DNA of 64,000 bases from Silene latifolia (GCF_048544455.1 NC_133537.1:17421541-17485540), one strand, 5' to 3'; counted from the first letter of the stretch, positions 1 through 11,079 are shown. Program-made: numbers and translations. Notes: a model not told the origin generated them from the letters alone.

Positions 1-703
1 GTTAGAATTAATAGAGGTGTGATAGCAATGTTTGGGCCGAGTATGGTAATTAGTGACGGGATTATTGAAGCTCGTTGGATGGTTAGTGAGTTTATAGGAT
101 AGCTAGGAGTTTTGTGACGAGATTATACGTCATGGAGATGCGTGAAAGTGTGCATTTGAATGTGTAGTATGAGTAGCGAACATGTAAGTGTTTGTCATAA
201 AATTAATGATAATTATAGTGTGTATGAGTAATAGTTCGAATCCGGTATATGGTAATGTGTATATGCTTTAGTAGCTAGTTGAAATTTATCCGCTGCGAAA
301 TATTTGAATTATGCAAAATAGATTGCTTAGAATAACATGTAAGGCATAATTGATTAAGTGATTGGCAAAGTATATAATTATGTGATAAGTAAATATGGGG
401 AATTAATGTGAACTATACGTTTCAAGTTGATGTAAACACGAGTTTAGTAATGGCATGAAAAGTAAGTTTAAATGTAATAAAATGACACGGCTAGATTTGT
501 ACATAACTCGGTGACAGGTAGACCGAGTTGGGTAATTTGTATAACGTAACGTGATATGTCTCTTAGTTGTTGGAGAGTTGTATTTTGTGTGACGATGGTT
601 ATAAAACGTAATTGAATGTGATGATTTGTGTCGAATTCCGAACTTAGTTGGAATCGACACGCGATGTTGTTTTTGCAGGAATCTTCAAGTTATTTCGTAC
701 CTA
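1..703. other. Non-coding retroelement-derived stretch
   Basis: No supported gene. The sequence has the AT-rich, GT-rich look of gypsy untranslated DNA and probably belongs to the element whose LTR lies at 5137-6405. Short open frames here show no codon pattern or known domain. The end contains TTTTTGCAGGAAT (around 671-683), a splice-acceptor-like string that also precedes other palindrome arrays in the window. Confidence 0.4.
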
Positions 704-888
704 TGATCGAGCACTTAATTATACTTGACCGAGTGCAAGTGCGTATTAGACCGAGTAGACCTCACTCGATCTAGTTAGGAGACTATAACGTCGAAAGGTG
801 GGAAAATTCCTGCAGACACTCGACGATTTAGCTCCTACTCGATCGAGTAGGGTGGTACTCGATCGAGTACCCAAGGCACTCGATCGAG
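704..888. repeat. CGATCG palindrome array A
   Basis: Three perfect copies of CTCGATCGAG start at 838, 858 and 879, with a degenerate copy at 819, so spacing is 19-21 bp. Four more decayed cores (tgatcg, tgaccg, agaccg, cgatct) lie at 704, 726, 748 and 767, giving eight possible sites in two groups of four. The array ends directly before a pyrimidine-rich stretch that looks like a transcript leader (about 900-1100). The decayed sites are judged by eye and are less certain than the three perfect ones. Confidence 0.75.
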
Positions 889-1108
889 TAGGTTACTGTG
901 CAGCATTCCTACGGGTTTCCTTAAAACCCTTCACCTTTCTATTTCTTCTTCTTATTCTTCCATATTTCGACACAACCATACTACCATCCTATATCACTCT
1001 CAAATCCCTTAACCTCTCCCAAATCCTCTCTTTCTCTTGGGTTAATAGTGATTCTTGGGGTTGATTTTTCTTGTTTAATTCGTTTCTTTATCTTACTAAT
1101 CAATCAAG

Positions 1109-2086
1109 GTATGTGATTCTTCTTAATTTATGTGATATGTTACTTTGAATGTGTTAGAATGAGGAGATAATCTGAAATTTTCGATTCACATGATGTAATA
1201 GTTGCTTTAGATAGTTGAAATATGATTCATATGCCTCTTTTCCATGTTTGTTGGTGATTAATTGTTGTAGATTAGATTAGAAAAGTTGCAAAGATGAAAT
1301 CGAAATTTCTAGGGTTACAAATTTGAAATTGATTTTTGATTGTTCTACATTGATTAGATGATGGAATTAAGTACTATACATTGTTTATATCATGTGGAAA
1401 AGTGAATTCTGACGATTATCACCTTAGAAAGTCGCCTTAAAACTCCGTCTTAAAAGTGCCTTATGGGAAATTTGTGACTTAGAATTGGAAAATTGATGTG
1501 GTAATTGACAATATAAGTATAAGTTGAACCTCAGTATGATAGTAGGAACGATTGATGATGAAATTTATGCCAAAATTGTCTCAGCTGTAAAGACCGTCTG
1601 AAAAATTTGTTTGGGTTATTAAACATAATATGGAAGTGATGATGATATGCTATGAAATTTCTTACTATTTCTCTTAATCCAGTAATATGTGATTGGAATA
1701 TGTTTGGAGTAACTTTAGAATCATGCTAGGATACTCAATTTGTCGAACATATGTGACCGCCATGATAATTTCCTTCACCACCGTGGCTTGTGAAGTAGTA
1801 GTAGTTTGACCTGGTATGTTAAAATTTTAGAAACTGCTGATAAACATGAGTACTTATCTTAATATTCAAGGTTAATAGCATGAGTTATGTGCTTCACATG
1901 CTGAGAATGGTTGGAAAAATTGGTGTGCACCTAGCTGAGTAACTAGGTTTGGTGACATGATTTATGTGCTTCAAATGTGGAACTGGTTGATGAATTAGTA
2001 AACTCACCAAGTATATAGAACTCAAAATTTCATGAAATATATGCTTGCATGTTTATATAAATTGTTTGAACATATGTCTAAAGCAG
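1109..2086 (+). other. Candidate leader intron upstream of the Athila-like ORF
   Basis: A strong donor (CAAG|GTATGTG) sits at 1109 after a C/T-rich leader, and an acceptor (AAAGCAG) ends at 2086, immediately before the ATG at 2087. The sequence between is AT-rich and has no long ORF. A leader intron between the palindrome-bearing promoter-like region and the ORF is the simplest reading. A cDNA would decide; no splicing can be proven from DNA. Confidence 0.45.
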
Positions 2087-2944
2087 ATGCCGAGACTAAA
2101 CCTTGGAACCCGTCAGAGTAAGCGGGGAAGGGTTGATCCACTTGAGAGGGGGGAGGCTAGTGGACCGGTAGTACCCGCAGTTTCTGAGTACCCTTCTGTT
2201 GTTTTTGTCGACTTTAAGCAAAGGGAGCGTTTTGTAGCTTTACAAAAACGCAAGATGAGACCCACAAAGTGTATTGACACCGGTGTGCTAGAGGAGTTGG
2301 AAATAGAGACGGATGTCCGTCATATTTTCGAGACTTTGGGGTTTACGGGTTTGTACCGGCTGAGGAAGCACACTTACCCTTTTCTTACCCTAGAATTCAT
2401 GAGTTCCTTTAACTATGACCCAGCGGGTCAAACTGTTGAGTTCAGATTGATGAATACCAGCTTCTTGTTGACCATGGACCTGTTTGCCTCTCACCTTGAG
2501 TTGGCCAAGCCTCCCAAGGACTCCATCACCGACATTCCAGCTGAGTGCGGCGTCTGCCGCCTAATGCCTTGCTTGACTGGGAAGCAAGCTCCCACCGCGA
2601 GCAATATGCTGATTAATGACGTTCAGCACATCACCTTGAGAATCTTTCTCCGTTCTCTTTCAAACCTCCTCTATGACCGAAAAGATATCAGTAAGTTGAA
2701 TAACCATGAGGTTTTACTTTTGATGTCGTACCTCAATCCGGAGCGGGCCAAGAAAGTGGTCTTTAATGCTCCTTCCATAGTTTGTGCTGCTCTTGCCTTG
2801 ATGGCTTCCTCTAATTCTCGGACACTGAGTGTGGTGCCATTGCCACTCGGTTAGAATGAAAAGCTAACCTCCTTTGAGGCTTCTTCGGCGTACGTGCCTC
2901 TAGCTACCCCCGTGCCTACCATGGATCGTGAGTACTATCTCGAC
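2087..2944 (+). pseudogene. Athila-type retrotransposon ORF1-like protein, N-terminal part
   Basis: This resembles the plant 'retrotransposon ORF-1' family found in Athila-group elements; its biochemical role is not established. The proposed start is the ATG at 2087, 14 codons into a longer open frame, because it follows a splice-acceptor-like AG. Family-like features are the early basic patch, the words SEYPSVVF and ELEIETDVRHIFE, and the block around residues 95-125 ending in EFMSSFNYD. An in-frame TAG at 2852 interrupts it, although the same frame then stays open with plausible codons to a TGA at 2944. The C-terminal portion follows in another frame from 2982. It is probably a dead copy, since no protease, reverse transcriptase or integrase lies nearby in the window. 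Confidence 0.6.
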
Positions 2945-2981
2945 TGAAATGGTTGAGAACATTGGCCGACGGTAGCCTAGC

Positions 2982-3638
2982 ATGGAGAGTGCTTGGCATG
3001 AGTTGGATGAAGATTCCAGCTCCCGAGCACCTCCCACCCACGAGCCCTTGGGAACCGGCAGTGGTGGATTTGTGGATGGGGACGATGAGGAGGAGGAGGA
3101 GGAGGATGAGGATACACCCCGCCAGCTGCAGACCTATCTCATTGATGGCACGATCCTCCAGGAGATGCCGGAGCCGACGAAGGGAGAGAATGCGGAAGTC
3201 CAGAGGGTGGAGAGACCCAGAGTGGTGAGGGGACCCCGTCGAGTGAGGGAGAGGGCCTCGGGGACTAGGCCACAGCCGGAGGCACCGCAGCAGCAGCAGC
3301 AGCCTTTCCCGTACTACCCTTACCTTGACACCCCGGAGACGCGATCCAGTTACCTAGCGGAGAGAGTGTCATCTACCTTGACCCTCCGGAACATGCACGA
3401 GATGGCGTACGCTCAGGGGATAGGTACAGAGGGACCGCATCCAGTTTGGTGGAGTGGAGTTGGGGACTACTCGGGGGTATTCCATTCCTACGGGGTGGAG
3501 CAGTCGACGTGGGGGACACCTCAGTCCTTCCCTTACGGCGGCTTGACTCCATGGTACGCAGGCCCTGGAGAGAGGAGGAGGAGCAGGAGTGGATGCGGGG
3601 ATTGGGACATCAGGAGCTGGTACTTCGGGTGGTGGTGA
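2982..3638 (+). pseudogene. C-terminal part of the Athila-like ORF, frame-shifted
   Basis: This frame begins with a Met-Glu-Ser start, then an acidic run (poly-Glu with Asp, residues about 27-42), a basic Arg-rich stretch, a Pro/Gln-rich segment with a CAG-coded glutamine run, and an aromatic, Gly-rich end. Such a low-complexity tail is typical of the end of Athila-group ORF1 proteins. It is in a different frame from the ORF at 2087, so at least one frameshift as well as stops separate the two parts. CAG triplets recur just beyond the end (3659-3668). I cannot assign a function. Confidence 0.5.
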
Positions 3639-3930
3639 TGATGAGGTGATGTTGGAGCAGCAGCAGCAGGAGGAGTGATACTCCTCGTTCTTATATTTGT
3701 TGATAGTAGTTGATGTTAGATGGTAATGTTGTTGGTAGACTTTGGTAGCTATTTCCTTTTATTGTTCAGACTTAGTCGGATTTGTATGATTGGCCATAAG
3801 GCCGGAATTGCTACTCTAACTTTTTGCAGGATTATTGAGAGTCGGGGCATCATCCCGACTCAACTTATGTGACAATCATGTGTTATATGTTGGCTTACGA
3901 CGGTTATGAAAAGAGCTTGACCTGCAGGTA

Positions 3931-4078
3931 CTCGACAGAGTACCCCACACTCTATCGAGTAGCTGCAGGAAGGGTAGTAAAGAGACATTCTGATCTCGAG
4001 CTACTCGATCGAGTAGCCAAGACACTCGATCGAGTAGCATGGCACTCGATCGAGTACCGCTAGTTACTCGATCGAGTA
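3931..4078. repeat. CGATCG palindrome array B
   Basis: Perfect CTCGATCGAG copies start at 4004, 4025, 4045 and 4067 (spacing 20-22 bp). Degenerate copies lie at 3931 (CTCGACAGAG) and 3950 (CTCTATCGAG). The gap between the two groups is 54 bp, the same as in array A at 767-821. The array lies about 100 bp after a TTTTTGCAGGA string (3821-3831). Flanking and spacer sequence do not visibly align with array A. Confidence 0.8.
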
Positions 4079-4689
4079 GCGCTGTTACAGGGGGTTTTTG
4101 AAAATTGAAAATGTTCAATCGTTTTATAACGGCAAGTTTAATGTTTAATGTGGTTATTAGTGCGTAGTAACACCTTTGAACTGTTACATTCTTATGTTGG
4201 AAGTCGTGCTTAAAGTTTATAAGCGTATTGGTCACAATTAGTAAAGTGTTAATAATTTCTTGTTACGATTAGTGAAGCGGTAATCATTTTCTTGTTACTT
4301 TAATATCGCATACGCCTCCTTCATTCTAATTGTCAGCATTGTAACTTCACCTAGGTTTGCGCATACCATTTTAACAGGTGTCGACAATAGTAACGAGTTA
4401 TTTCGGTAACTTGCGTATGGTTTCTAACTTAACAAGTAAGTAATTAGCGAGTAATGTACACAACAAGTAATATGGTCTCCTTTAACATTAAGATACATGT
4501 ATTAGGTATTACGCGTTGATATTTGGGTGGTGAACTTCGGGGACGAAGTTCCTTTTTAGAGGGGAAGAGTAATGTCGCGAAATAAAAAGATTGTTTTTGA
4601 ATAATGTTTTGCTTGTTTATAATTGTTTTCGAATAATATTTTGCTGGTTTATAAAGTCATTGGTAGTTGTTTAGAATGTTGTTGGTATC

Positions 4690-4721
<32 letters not shown>

Positions 4722-5098
4722 CGACTTACTTTCTTTCTTTAATGCTTCAAAGTGTGCGTGATCATATTTGAATCATGTTGCCAAGTAACAGGGTGGCACT
4801 AGTGGTACCACATGGAAATTAATATGAAACATGTTCTCAATTGACAGTTTGATAGTTGTTATTGTATGTTGGAAGATCGTGAGCGACGATTCGCATCACG
4901 AGTCGGACGCTTTATATATATGTAAGATAACGGTCGACTGTGATAAAGGTTGCACGATAGTGGCAAGAATCGTTAGGTATAAATGTGGTCGGCGATGATG
5001 ATGACATGAGGGGGAATGGTATTTTCAAGAGGTAATGGTTTGACCGGGAAGTTGGTAAGGTTGTGTTGGTTCCGTGTCGAGAGCGGGAGAGGTGAGTT
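4079..5098. other. Non-coding gypsy 3' region with poly(A) run
   Basis: No gene is supported. The stretch holds a copy of the hairpin plus purine tract (4532-4575) and a homopolymer A run of about 25 bases (about 4697-4721). The remainder is AT-rich and unassigned. It is probably the 3' untranslated part of a gypsy element, or two stacked 3' ends, since the pre-LTR hairpin occurs twice about 570 bp apart. Confidence 0.4.
4532..4575 (+). promoter_or_regulatory. Hairpin GAACTTCG-GGGA-CGAAGTTC plus purine tract, copy 1
   Basis: A perfect 8-bp stem with a GGGA loop (4532-4551) is followed by a purine tract (around 4559-4566). The layout matches that at 5099-5136, but the sequence that follows (TAATGTCGCG) does not start like the clear LTR at 5137. 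This may be the end of a second, decayed element or a duplication. Confidence 0.55.
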
Positions 5099-5136
5099 GA
5101 ACTTCGGGGACGAAGTTCTTTTTAAGGGGGGAAGAC
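5099..5136 (+). promoter_or_regulatory. Hairpin plus polypurine tract directly before an LTR, copy 2
   Basis: The same 20-base hairpin (5099-5118) precedes TTAAGGGGGGAAGA (5122-5135), which abuts the LTR start at 5137. A polypurine tract at this place primes plus-strand DNA synthesis in LTR retrotransposons, so the DNA to the left is internal sequence and 5137-6405 is the 3' LTR of a plus-strand element. Confidence 0.8.
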
Positions 5137-6405
5137 TGTAATACCCGCCCTTTTAGGGATCCCTTTGACCAGCGTTGACTGTCCTTGGGGGCGGGAGTAA
5201 CCTTAGGGAAGTATGCCAAACCATCTTGGGGTGCGTTTTAAGAGTGGTACTCGATAGAGTAGAGGCTACTCGATCGAGTAGCTAGGGCACTCGATCGAGT
5301 AGGGGGTTACTCGATCGAGTATGTTGGGTACTCGATCGAGTGCCTGGTTTTCAGCGGGGGTTTTATATCGCGTTTTGTTAAATCCGCAAATCACTTTCGC
5401 CACTTTCCTCCTATCCTTCAGCCGCCTCTTTCCCTCCCCTTTCACCTCAAAACCTCCATGGATGTCCCTTGAAGATTCTTATGCCTTAGGAGGGCGTCCC
5501 TTGAGTCGGGTAGCGGTCTTTTGCCTTGTCTCTCCCTAGTAGGTATGTCATAATCATCATCCGTGCCTTTGTTTCCGTAGTTAGGGTTTCGTTTGTAGTA
5601 ATAGATATTTGCATGATGGTAATAGGCTTTGCTTGTGCGCTGGGTGCTGTGGTTGTCGGCATGGATTGGTTGCGGATGCGTAAAGGTAGGTTCGCCTACT
5701 CAGTTGCTGTAGATCGTCTAGTGTGTCGGTTGTTGTGATAGTATTGTAGTTAGTGCTTGATATGATGATTGTGTTTGTAATTGTGCTTGTGGTTGTGTTG
5801 TTGATGGTTCTCGAGATGCGTTCTCGGCTGAGTGGGGTCACTTGCGGGAGTGATCTCACGCCCTAGTTTTGCCCTTCGTGGAACCCGCCACGAAAGGGGA
5901 TGTGCACATTAATGGACAGGGTTATCGCTCGTACGTTGAGCGGGGCTTAGGTGGGAACGGCTGCGGTCCCCCACTGGCAGGGCTGGTCCAGTGGACAGTC
6001 AGTGACAGGTTTGGTTGGATTGTTGAGGTTGCAGTTGGGATTGGTGTCATTGTTTGTGTAGTCGTTTGTGGTTGTCTCGTCTTGTCTCAGTACTGACCGT
6101 GTGTGTTGTTTGTTTGTTATGTGTCTGCCGTGATCCCTTATGGTGAGCAGTCAGTCTTAGCAGGTGTTGATGTCGTGGATAGCTGGAGTCCGGGCGGGGA
6201 TGAGTCTTCACGAGATATGATGGTCATAGCGAGTAGTCTTTGAGTTGTACCTTGTATTGTATTTTGGTTTGAATCACTTGTAATATAACTTAATAGTTCT
6301 CTTATTGACGTTTGGTAACTGCTTTCCTCGGGCAACCGAGATGGTAACGCCCTTATATGCTAAGGAAGGCCTGGTTAAGGCTCCTCTGAATATGGGGGTG
6401 TTACA
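5137..6405 (+). repeat. 3' LTR of a Ty3/gypsy element
   Basis: The 1269-bp repeat starts TGTAATACCC and ends GGGTGTTACA, near-perfect inverted ends typical of plant chromovirus-type gypsy LTRs, and is preceded by a polypurine tract. It contains palindrome array C (5250-5340), a TATA-like TTTTATAT at 5361-5368, a C/T-rich leader, and a splice-donor-like AG|GTATGTC near 5542. The next bases, GAATC (6406-6410), would be one target-site copy; the other should lie left of the window beside the missing 5' LTR. Confidence 0.85.
5250..5340. repeat. CGATCG palindrome array C, in LTR U3
   Basis: Four perfect CTCGATCGAG copies start at 5269, 5290, 5310 and 5331, and one degenerate copy (CTCGATAGAG) at 5250. 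Steps are 19, 21, 20 and 21 bp. Most copies extend to the 14-bp palindrome TACTCGATCGAGTA or nearly so. The last copy lies about 20 bp upstream of the TATA-like box. Confidence 0.9.
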
Positions 6406-7320
6406 GAATCAACACATTCTCATGCCTGCTTTTATTTCGTTGCTGCCATATCTGATACACAAGACTCAACATCATAGCAATCTGCACTCCCCTCTGCAGT
6501 ATTGTTCCCATCTTATGCACACACCAATTCATCACATCCCTTACAGGGAAGCTCCAAGCAGTTTTTTTACTCAGCTCTCTTACAATTCTTTTACTGTATA
6601 AACAATCACAGAATAAGTGTTCAATGGTTTCAGAGACTAGACCACATAGATAGCACTTGTCCTCTATATCCACCCCAAATCTGGATAATCTAGCAGCTGT
6701 ATTCAGAGCCGTATGAGCTACGAGCCACCCTAAGAACTGGTGTTTTGGCAGTGCCCATCCATTCCAGACTGCCTTAACCCATTGAACTCTTGGCCTAGCC
6801 CTCTAAACCAGGCATAACAACCAGCTGGAGTATATCCTCCTGGTTGAATATTCCACTGCCCATTTACATAACCAGCACTCATTTTATCCTTAACCCTGCA
6901 GATTCTCCTCTAAACCCAGCTAGAATTTGTACTTGGCTTATAATCCATCCACTCCTGACCCTTAAGGTAGTTATGTTGAACCCAATGTACCCATATTGAG
7001 TCTCTATGCACAGCTATCCAGTCAACCAATCTGCCTACCATGGCCTTATTCCAGGTTTCCTGATCTTTGAGCCCCAAACCTCCTTCATCTTTAGGCCTAC
7101 ATATGGTATCCCATCCCACTAGAGGAATCCTTCTATAGTCTGCACTGTTATCCCAGAGAAAGTTTCTGCAAACTGCCTCAATCCTCTTAATAATTCCTTT
7201 GGGGAGGATAAACATTGAAGCCCAATATGAATGTAAAGAATTAAGCACACTTTTTACAATTACTAACCGTCCTGCATAAGAGAACTTCCTTGCACCATAT
7301 CCATGAATCCTAGCACAAAT
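6406..7320 (-). pseudogene. L1-like LINE fragment: end of reverse transcriptase and zinc-binding domain
   Basis: Read on the minus strand, frames near 7248-6910 match the region after the reverse-transcriptase core of plant L1-like elements (FLWDNS, RIPLVGWDTICRPKDEGGLG, then a Trp-rich stretch). Minus-strand 6673-6401 matches the C-terminal zf-RVT domain (CYLCGLVSETIEHLFCDC and a Trp-rich tail). The two parts are separated by stops and frameshifts, so it is dead. The 3' end is cut by the gypsy LTR at 6405 and the 5' side runs into a microsatellite. No catalytic core is left. Confidence 0.8.
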
Positions 7321-7321
7321 T

Positions 7322-7762
<441 letters not shown>

Positions 7763-7857
7763 GGTTTTCATAGAAATGGGCCTTCAAAAAATATAATAAT
7801 TTAAATAAAGCGATTAAAATATTTTAAAACCTTTTTGCAAAAAGAGCGGGTGTTACA
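7763..7857 (+). repeat. End fragment of a gypsy LTR
   Basis: The stretch ends in GAGCGGGTGTTACA, the same kind of 3' LTR end as at 6405. The rest of this LTR is not recognisable because the microsatellite and LINE lie upstream. The microsatellite may have grown inside this LTR. Confidence 0.5.
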
Positions 7858-8586
7858 ATCACAAACAGCCACAACACCACCACCCATCCCCACTATTGAT
7901 GGCCGACAACACCGGCGTCCAACATGGTTGCCACACTGCTCCTCCGTTCACCCTTTTCTCCATTCGAAACCACCGCTCATAACCCCTGAAAAACCTCTCT
8001 CCACCACCTAAATCTCCTCACCTACCTCTTAAAACACCAATCTAGTTTTTCTAAGGACGGGGAAGGGATTTTGAAGGCGGGGGAGAGGTTGTTTAGGGGT
8101 TAGGGTAGTAGTAATGATGGTGGGATGGAGGTTTCGAAATAGGGGAATGGGTTTGTATGTGCGTTAGTTGTGGCAAGGAGAAGGTCGCCGCTGAACTGAT
8201 GGCGACAGTTAACTGTTGGTGTCGCTGGTGCAGCACCGGTGCCTAGTGGTATTCTGTGTTGGTAGTGGCAGTGAGTGTCTGCAGTACAGGTGATTGTGGC
8301 AGATGACGGGGAGGTGAAGAGGAGTCTGTGGTGGCGGTGACTGGGAGGAGCTCTTGGTGGTTGTGTTGGTGGTAGTCGAACTGGTTGTTGGTAGTGATGA
8401 TAAGCAATGGTAGATAAGTAATTAAATTTCATTCCTGGGGGGGGGGGGGTGAGGGGTACGGAGTTAGATGGGTTGGGGGTAATGAGAGGGTAAAGGGAAT
8501 GATTGATTTAGCAAAACAAACACTAACAAAGGGAAACAACTCCTTTTACTCCTTTCTCTTTCCTGAAGACCCCTAACCAAACGCCC
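7858..8586. other. Unassigned stretch with strand-asymmetric composition
   Basis: No gene is supported. The first part is C-rich (CCACC words), the middle (8050-8460) is G-rich with GGTGG words and a run of 12 G around 8438-8449. Frames have no domain. It may be gypsy leader or U5-like DNA, which in this window is often GGTGG-rich (compare 52130-52670). Confidence 0.3.
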
Positions 8587-8974
8587 CCTTAGGGTATATT
8601 TGGATTGAGGGATTTTGAGGGAAAAGAAAGGGAGAGAGAGTAGGGGATTTAAAATCCCTTATTTGGATAGCAAATGAGGATGGAGGGAAATGGAGGGGGA
8701 GAGATTTGGAGGGATCCAATTTCCCTCTTCCAAGCCTGATCAAAATCTCTTCACAATAGGCAAGATTTGGAGGGAAATTCTATCCAAACAACCACACTCC
8801 ATTCCTTTCTCTCCCTTTCCCTTCCCTCCTTCCGCCCCCTCCCTTTCTCTCCACTTTTTGCTATCCAAACAACCACACTCCATTTCCCCTCCCCCCTTCC
8901 CTTCTCTCCCTTTCCCATCCCTCCTTCCGCTCCCCTCCCTTTCTCTCCACTTTCGCTATCCAAACACACCCTTA
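8587..8974. mobile_element. hAT-like MITE with internal tandem repeats
   Basis: The left end CTTAGGGTATATTTGGAT is an imperfect inverted copy of the right end ATCCAAACACACCCTTAG, a common end type for plant non-autonomous DNA transposons. Inside are two tandem copies of a roughly 100-bp C/T-rich unit ending in GCTATCCAAACA. No transposase is present. The target-site duplication is not clear. Confidence 0.6.
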
Positions 8975-9071
8975 GTGCTTTGGGGGAGGAAAGCTTATGA
9001 GAGCAATATGTTCAATAGTTGAGAAATTCTTGATTATCACACATTGTTTATCAATGTATTCTTCACCATAT

Positions 9072-9727
9072 TGCTGTTTGGCCAAGCTTTAAAAGTGTTT
9101 TTCTAACTTAAAAAGTCATAGCTAGGCCAAACACTATAAATTAGAATATAAAAAACTACTTTAAAAAAAATTACAAGCTGATTATTAACCCCAAAACGTA
9201 GAAGTAGATATTTTTTACTTCTCATTCTACTTTTCACAAAAGTGTTAAACACCCAATTGTTTTGGGTATTTTTTTTTGCCTCCAACAAACCATTATCCCA
9301 TATGTTGTATTATGGTGTGCTTCATTTTCTCTCTTCACTCAATTCTTCGCTTCTCTCACATGTACCCATCAAAGTAACATGTAATTAATCGTCTACTCCA
9401 ACTATTTTTTACTGCTACAATCTTACTTCTATGATCTTATAGTCCCTCCGTTCCAATGATTTATTTACTGTTAATTAAAATATCTGACAAAGAATACCAA
9501 AGGTAAATAAATGAATGAGACGGAGGGAATAACTATTAATAAACATGATTAATAAATAAAGCAAAAAAAAAACTGGATGAAAGTAGTCAGGCTAAACATA
9601 TAATTTTTATAAGAAGGACTTTTTACAAAAGTATGACCAAACAACCAAAATTTTTCCAAAAAGTAACTTATAAATAAACTCCTTTTAAAAAACAAAAGTT
9701 ATTTTACACAAGTAAGGCCAAACAGCA
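9072..9727. mobile_element. hAT-like MITE containing a nested Stowaway MITE
   Basis: The ends TGCTGTTTGGCC and GGCCAAACAGCA are inverted repeats of a widespread plant hAT MITE type. The inside is AT-rich and non-coding. A Stowaway-like element sits within it at 9442-9529, so this element is the older of the two. Confidence 0.65.
9442..9529. mobile_element. Stowaway-like MITE, 88 bp
   Basis: The ends (GTCCCTCCGTTCC and GAGACGGAGGGAA, with inner GATTTATTTAC / GTAAATAAATGA) form a long inverted repeat and are flanked by TA on both sides, as expected of Tc1/mariner-derived Stowaway elements. No coding sequence. Confidence 0.8.
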
Positions 9728-9895
9728 CCCAACTTCGTTACTATGCTCTTTGATTATTTGAAAGCCTAAAAACATCCTAGAATAATGTTGTTTATATTAA
9801 ACCTGTAATTAAACAAAAATGATTGTTACAGGTTATTCCCCAACTACTTTAAAAGTATTCTCTTCCATGCATATTGTGTATGAGATTATATATGT

Positions 9896-9924
9896 CCGTG
9901 CATTATGCACGGATTCTAAACTAG
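9896..9924 (+). mobile_element. Helitron-like 3' terminus
   Basis: A 7-bp GC-rich stem (CCGTGCA-TTA-TGCACGG, 9896-9912) is followed after 8 bases by CTAG (9921-9924) and a T, the standard plant Helitron end. The 5' end (TC after an A) was not located with confidence; it should lie upstream. Confidence 0.55.
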
Positions 9925-10249
9925 TAACTATTAATAAATATGTAAATTTTGCCTTTCGATATTCTAGCGATTATTTATGTATCGTAAATATTATGTTCAC
10001 ACTTGATATGTCTTAGGGATTCATTCATTTACAATAACATTAGTACGTAAATGTACGTTGTATTTTTTTTCGACAACGGTAAACTCTTATAAATAAAAAC
10101 GAGTACGTAGGATACATTTAAAGTACAAACAAAGGGGTATTAGCGACCCCAAAACGACTTGATACCCAAGTAACAAATGAAACCGTACAAGTAGATTCAA
10201 GCGAAGAAATAAGGCGAATTTTCTTGAACGGTGAATGGTAATGAGCGTC
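9925..10249. other. Unassigned stretch downstream of the TPR pseudogene
   Basis: Nothing certain. The minus strand 10249-10087 could hold the last exon or 3' UTR of the host pseudogene, but no domain is visible and no splice junction is decisive. Confidence 0.3.
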
Positions 10250-10769
10250 AAACTCGATAAGGTGGACATAATTCCGCTTCCTCCTCATAACGACAACAGT
10301 AGTGTGGGTGGGTGTACCTGCAAAAAGAAGCTAAAAACATAGATCGTTTCTTTAACGTGGCAGAAGCACAACCTTTGGAGTCTTTAGTGTGGTACCGATG
10401 CACAATAGGTTCATCGCTGGTAAGTGAAAGATCCCTAACCGCAGCAAACTCAAAGCAGACCGATGAGATCTTAGTAGGATAGGGAGAATCTAAATTAAGT
10501 CGTGTCTTCTTATCAACATGTACATCGACCTCCTCCTTAACTAACACAACACTTTCAGGTTCAATATTACCAATGTGTAAAGAGTTCTCTGGTGTAGGAG
10601 AAGAGGTGGGAACTTCTGCTGTCCCATGAAAGTCGTCATGGGGAGTTCCCGTCTGGATGGTTTTAGAAATGAGGGGACGAACCCTCATAAAAGATATGGA
10701 CCTTGGGTGGTAGAATCCCAAATTTGTGCCATGTAACAAACTATAATAATCTTGAGATGATAAGTGTAG
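10250..10769 (-). pseudogene. TPR co-chaperone-like host pseudogene, 3' part
   Basis: On the minus strand an open frame runs from 10769, directly after the TGTAT target site, to about 10248. It continues, in the same frame, the frame that ends at 26308 on the far side of the Tat-like element. There is no stop in the joint region. The segment is a hydrophilic, Ser/Pro/Glu-rich C-terminal region with no named domain. A possible exon end (TTTGCAG|GTACACC) lies near 10318. So a 15.5-kb retrotransposon split one exon. Function of this part is unknown. Confidence 0.65.
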
Positions 10770-11079
10770 TGTATTGATACGTGCATTTTATATAGTCTTT
10801 TTAAGCCTCTTTATGCACATATTTCTATGCTATCCTCGTAGTTTTATGCTACGAAATGCCCCGAATATGCTACTTTGGTTCGTTTTGTCTTATTTGCAGG
10901 AATGGACCTGAAAGTGGTGGAATTGAGCCTTTTATCGTTCGTTTTGCATGCATTTGGAGGATGAGCAGATTTGTAGCGGAAATACTGCTGTTATGGGATG
11001 CGTGAAGTCTTTTCGGAGGCTAAATAAGACAAGTCGAGGCTGAAATCAACGGAACAAGTAGCTGGTTGAGTCCAAATCA

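Noticed and set aside
403..1064. Short frames of 85 and 88 codons
   Set aside because: Low-complexity reading of leader and untranslated DNA, no domain.
4697..4721. Poly(A) run as the tail of a processed pseudogene
   Set aside because: No coding sequence or target-site duplication next to it.
704..5340. Palindromes as a satellite repeat
   Set aside because: Spacer sequences are not homologous and arrays hold only 4-8 units.
8690..9022. Pro/Ser/Phe-rich frame of 110 codons
   Set aside because: It reads the C/T-rich tandem repeats of a MITE.
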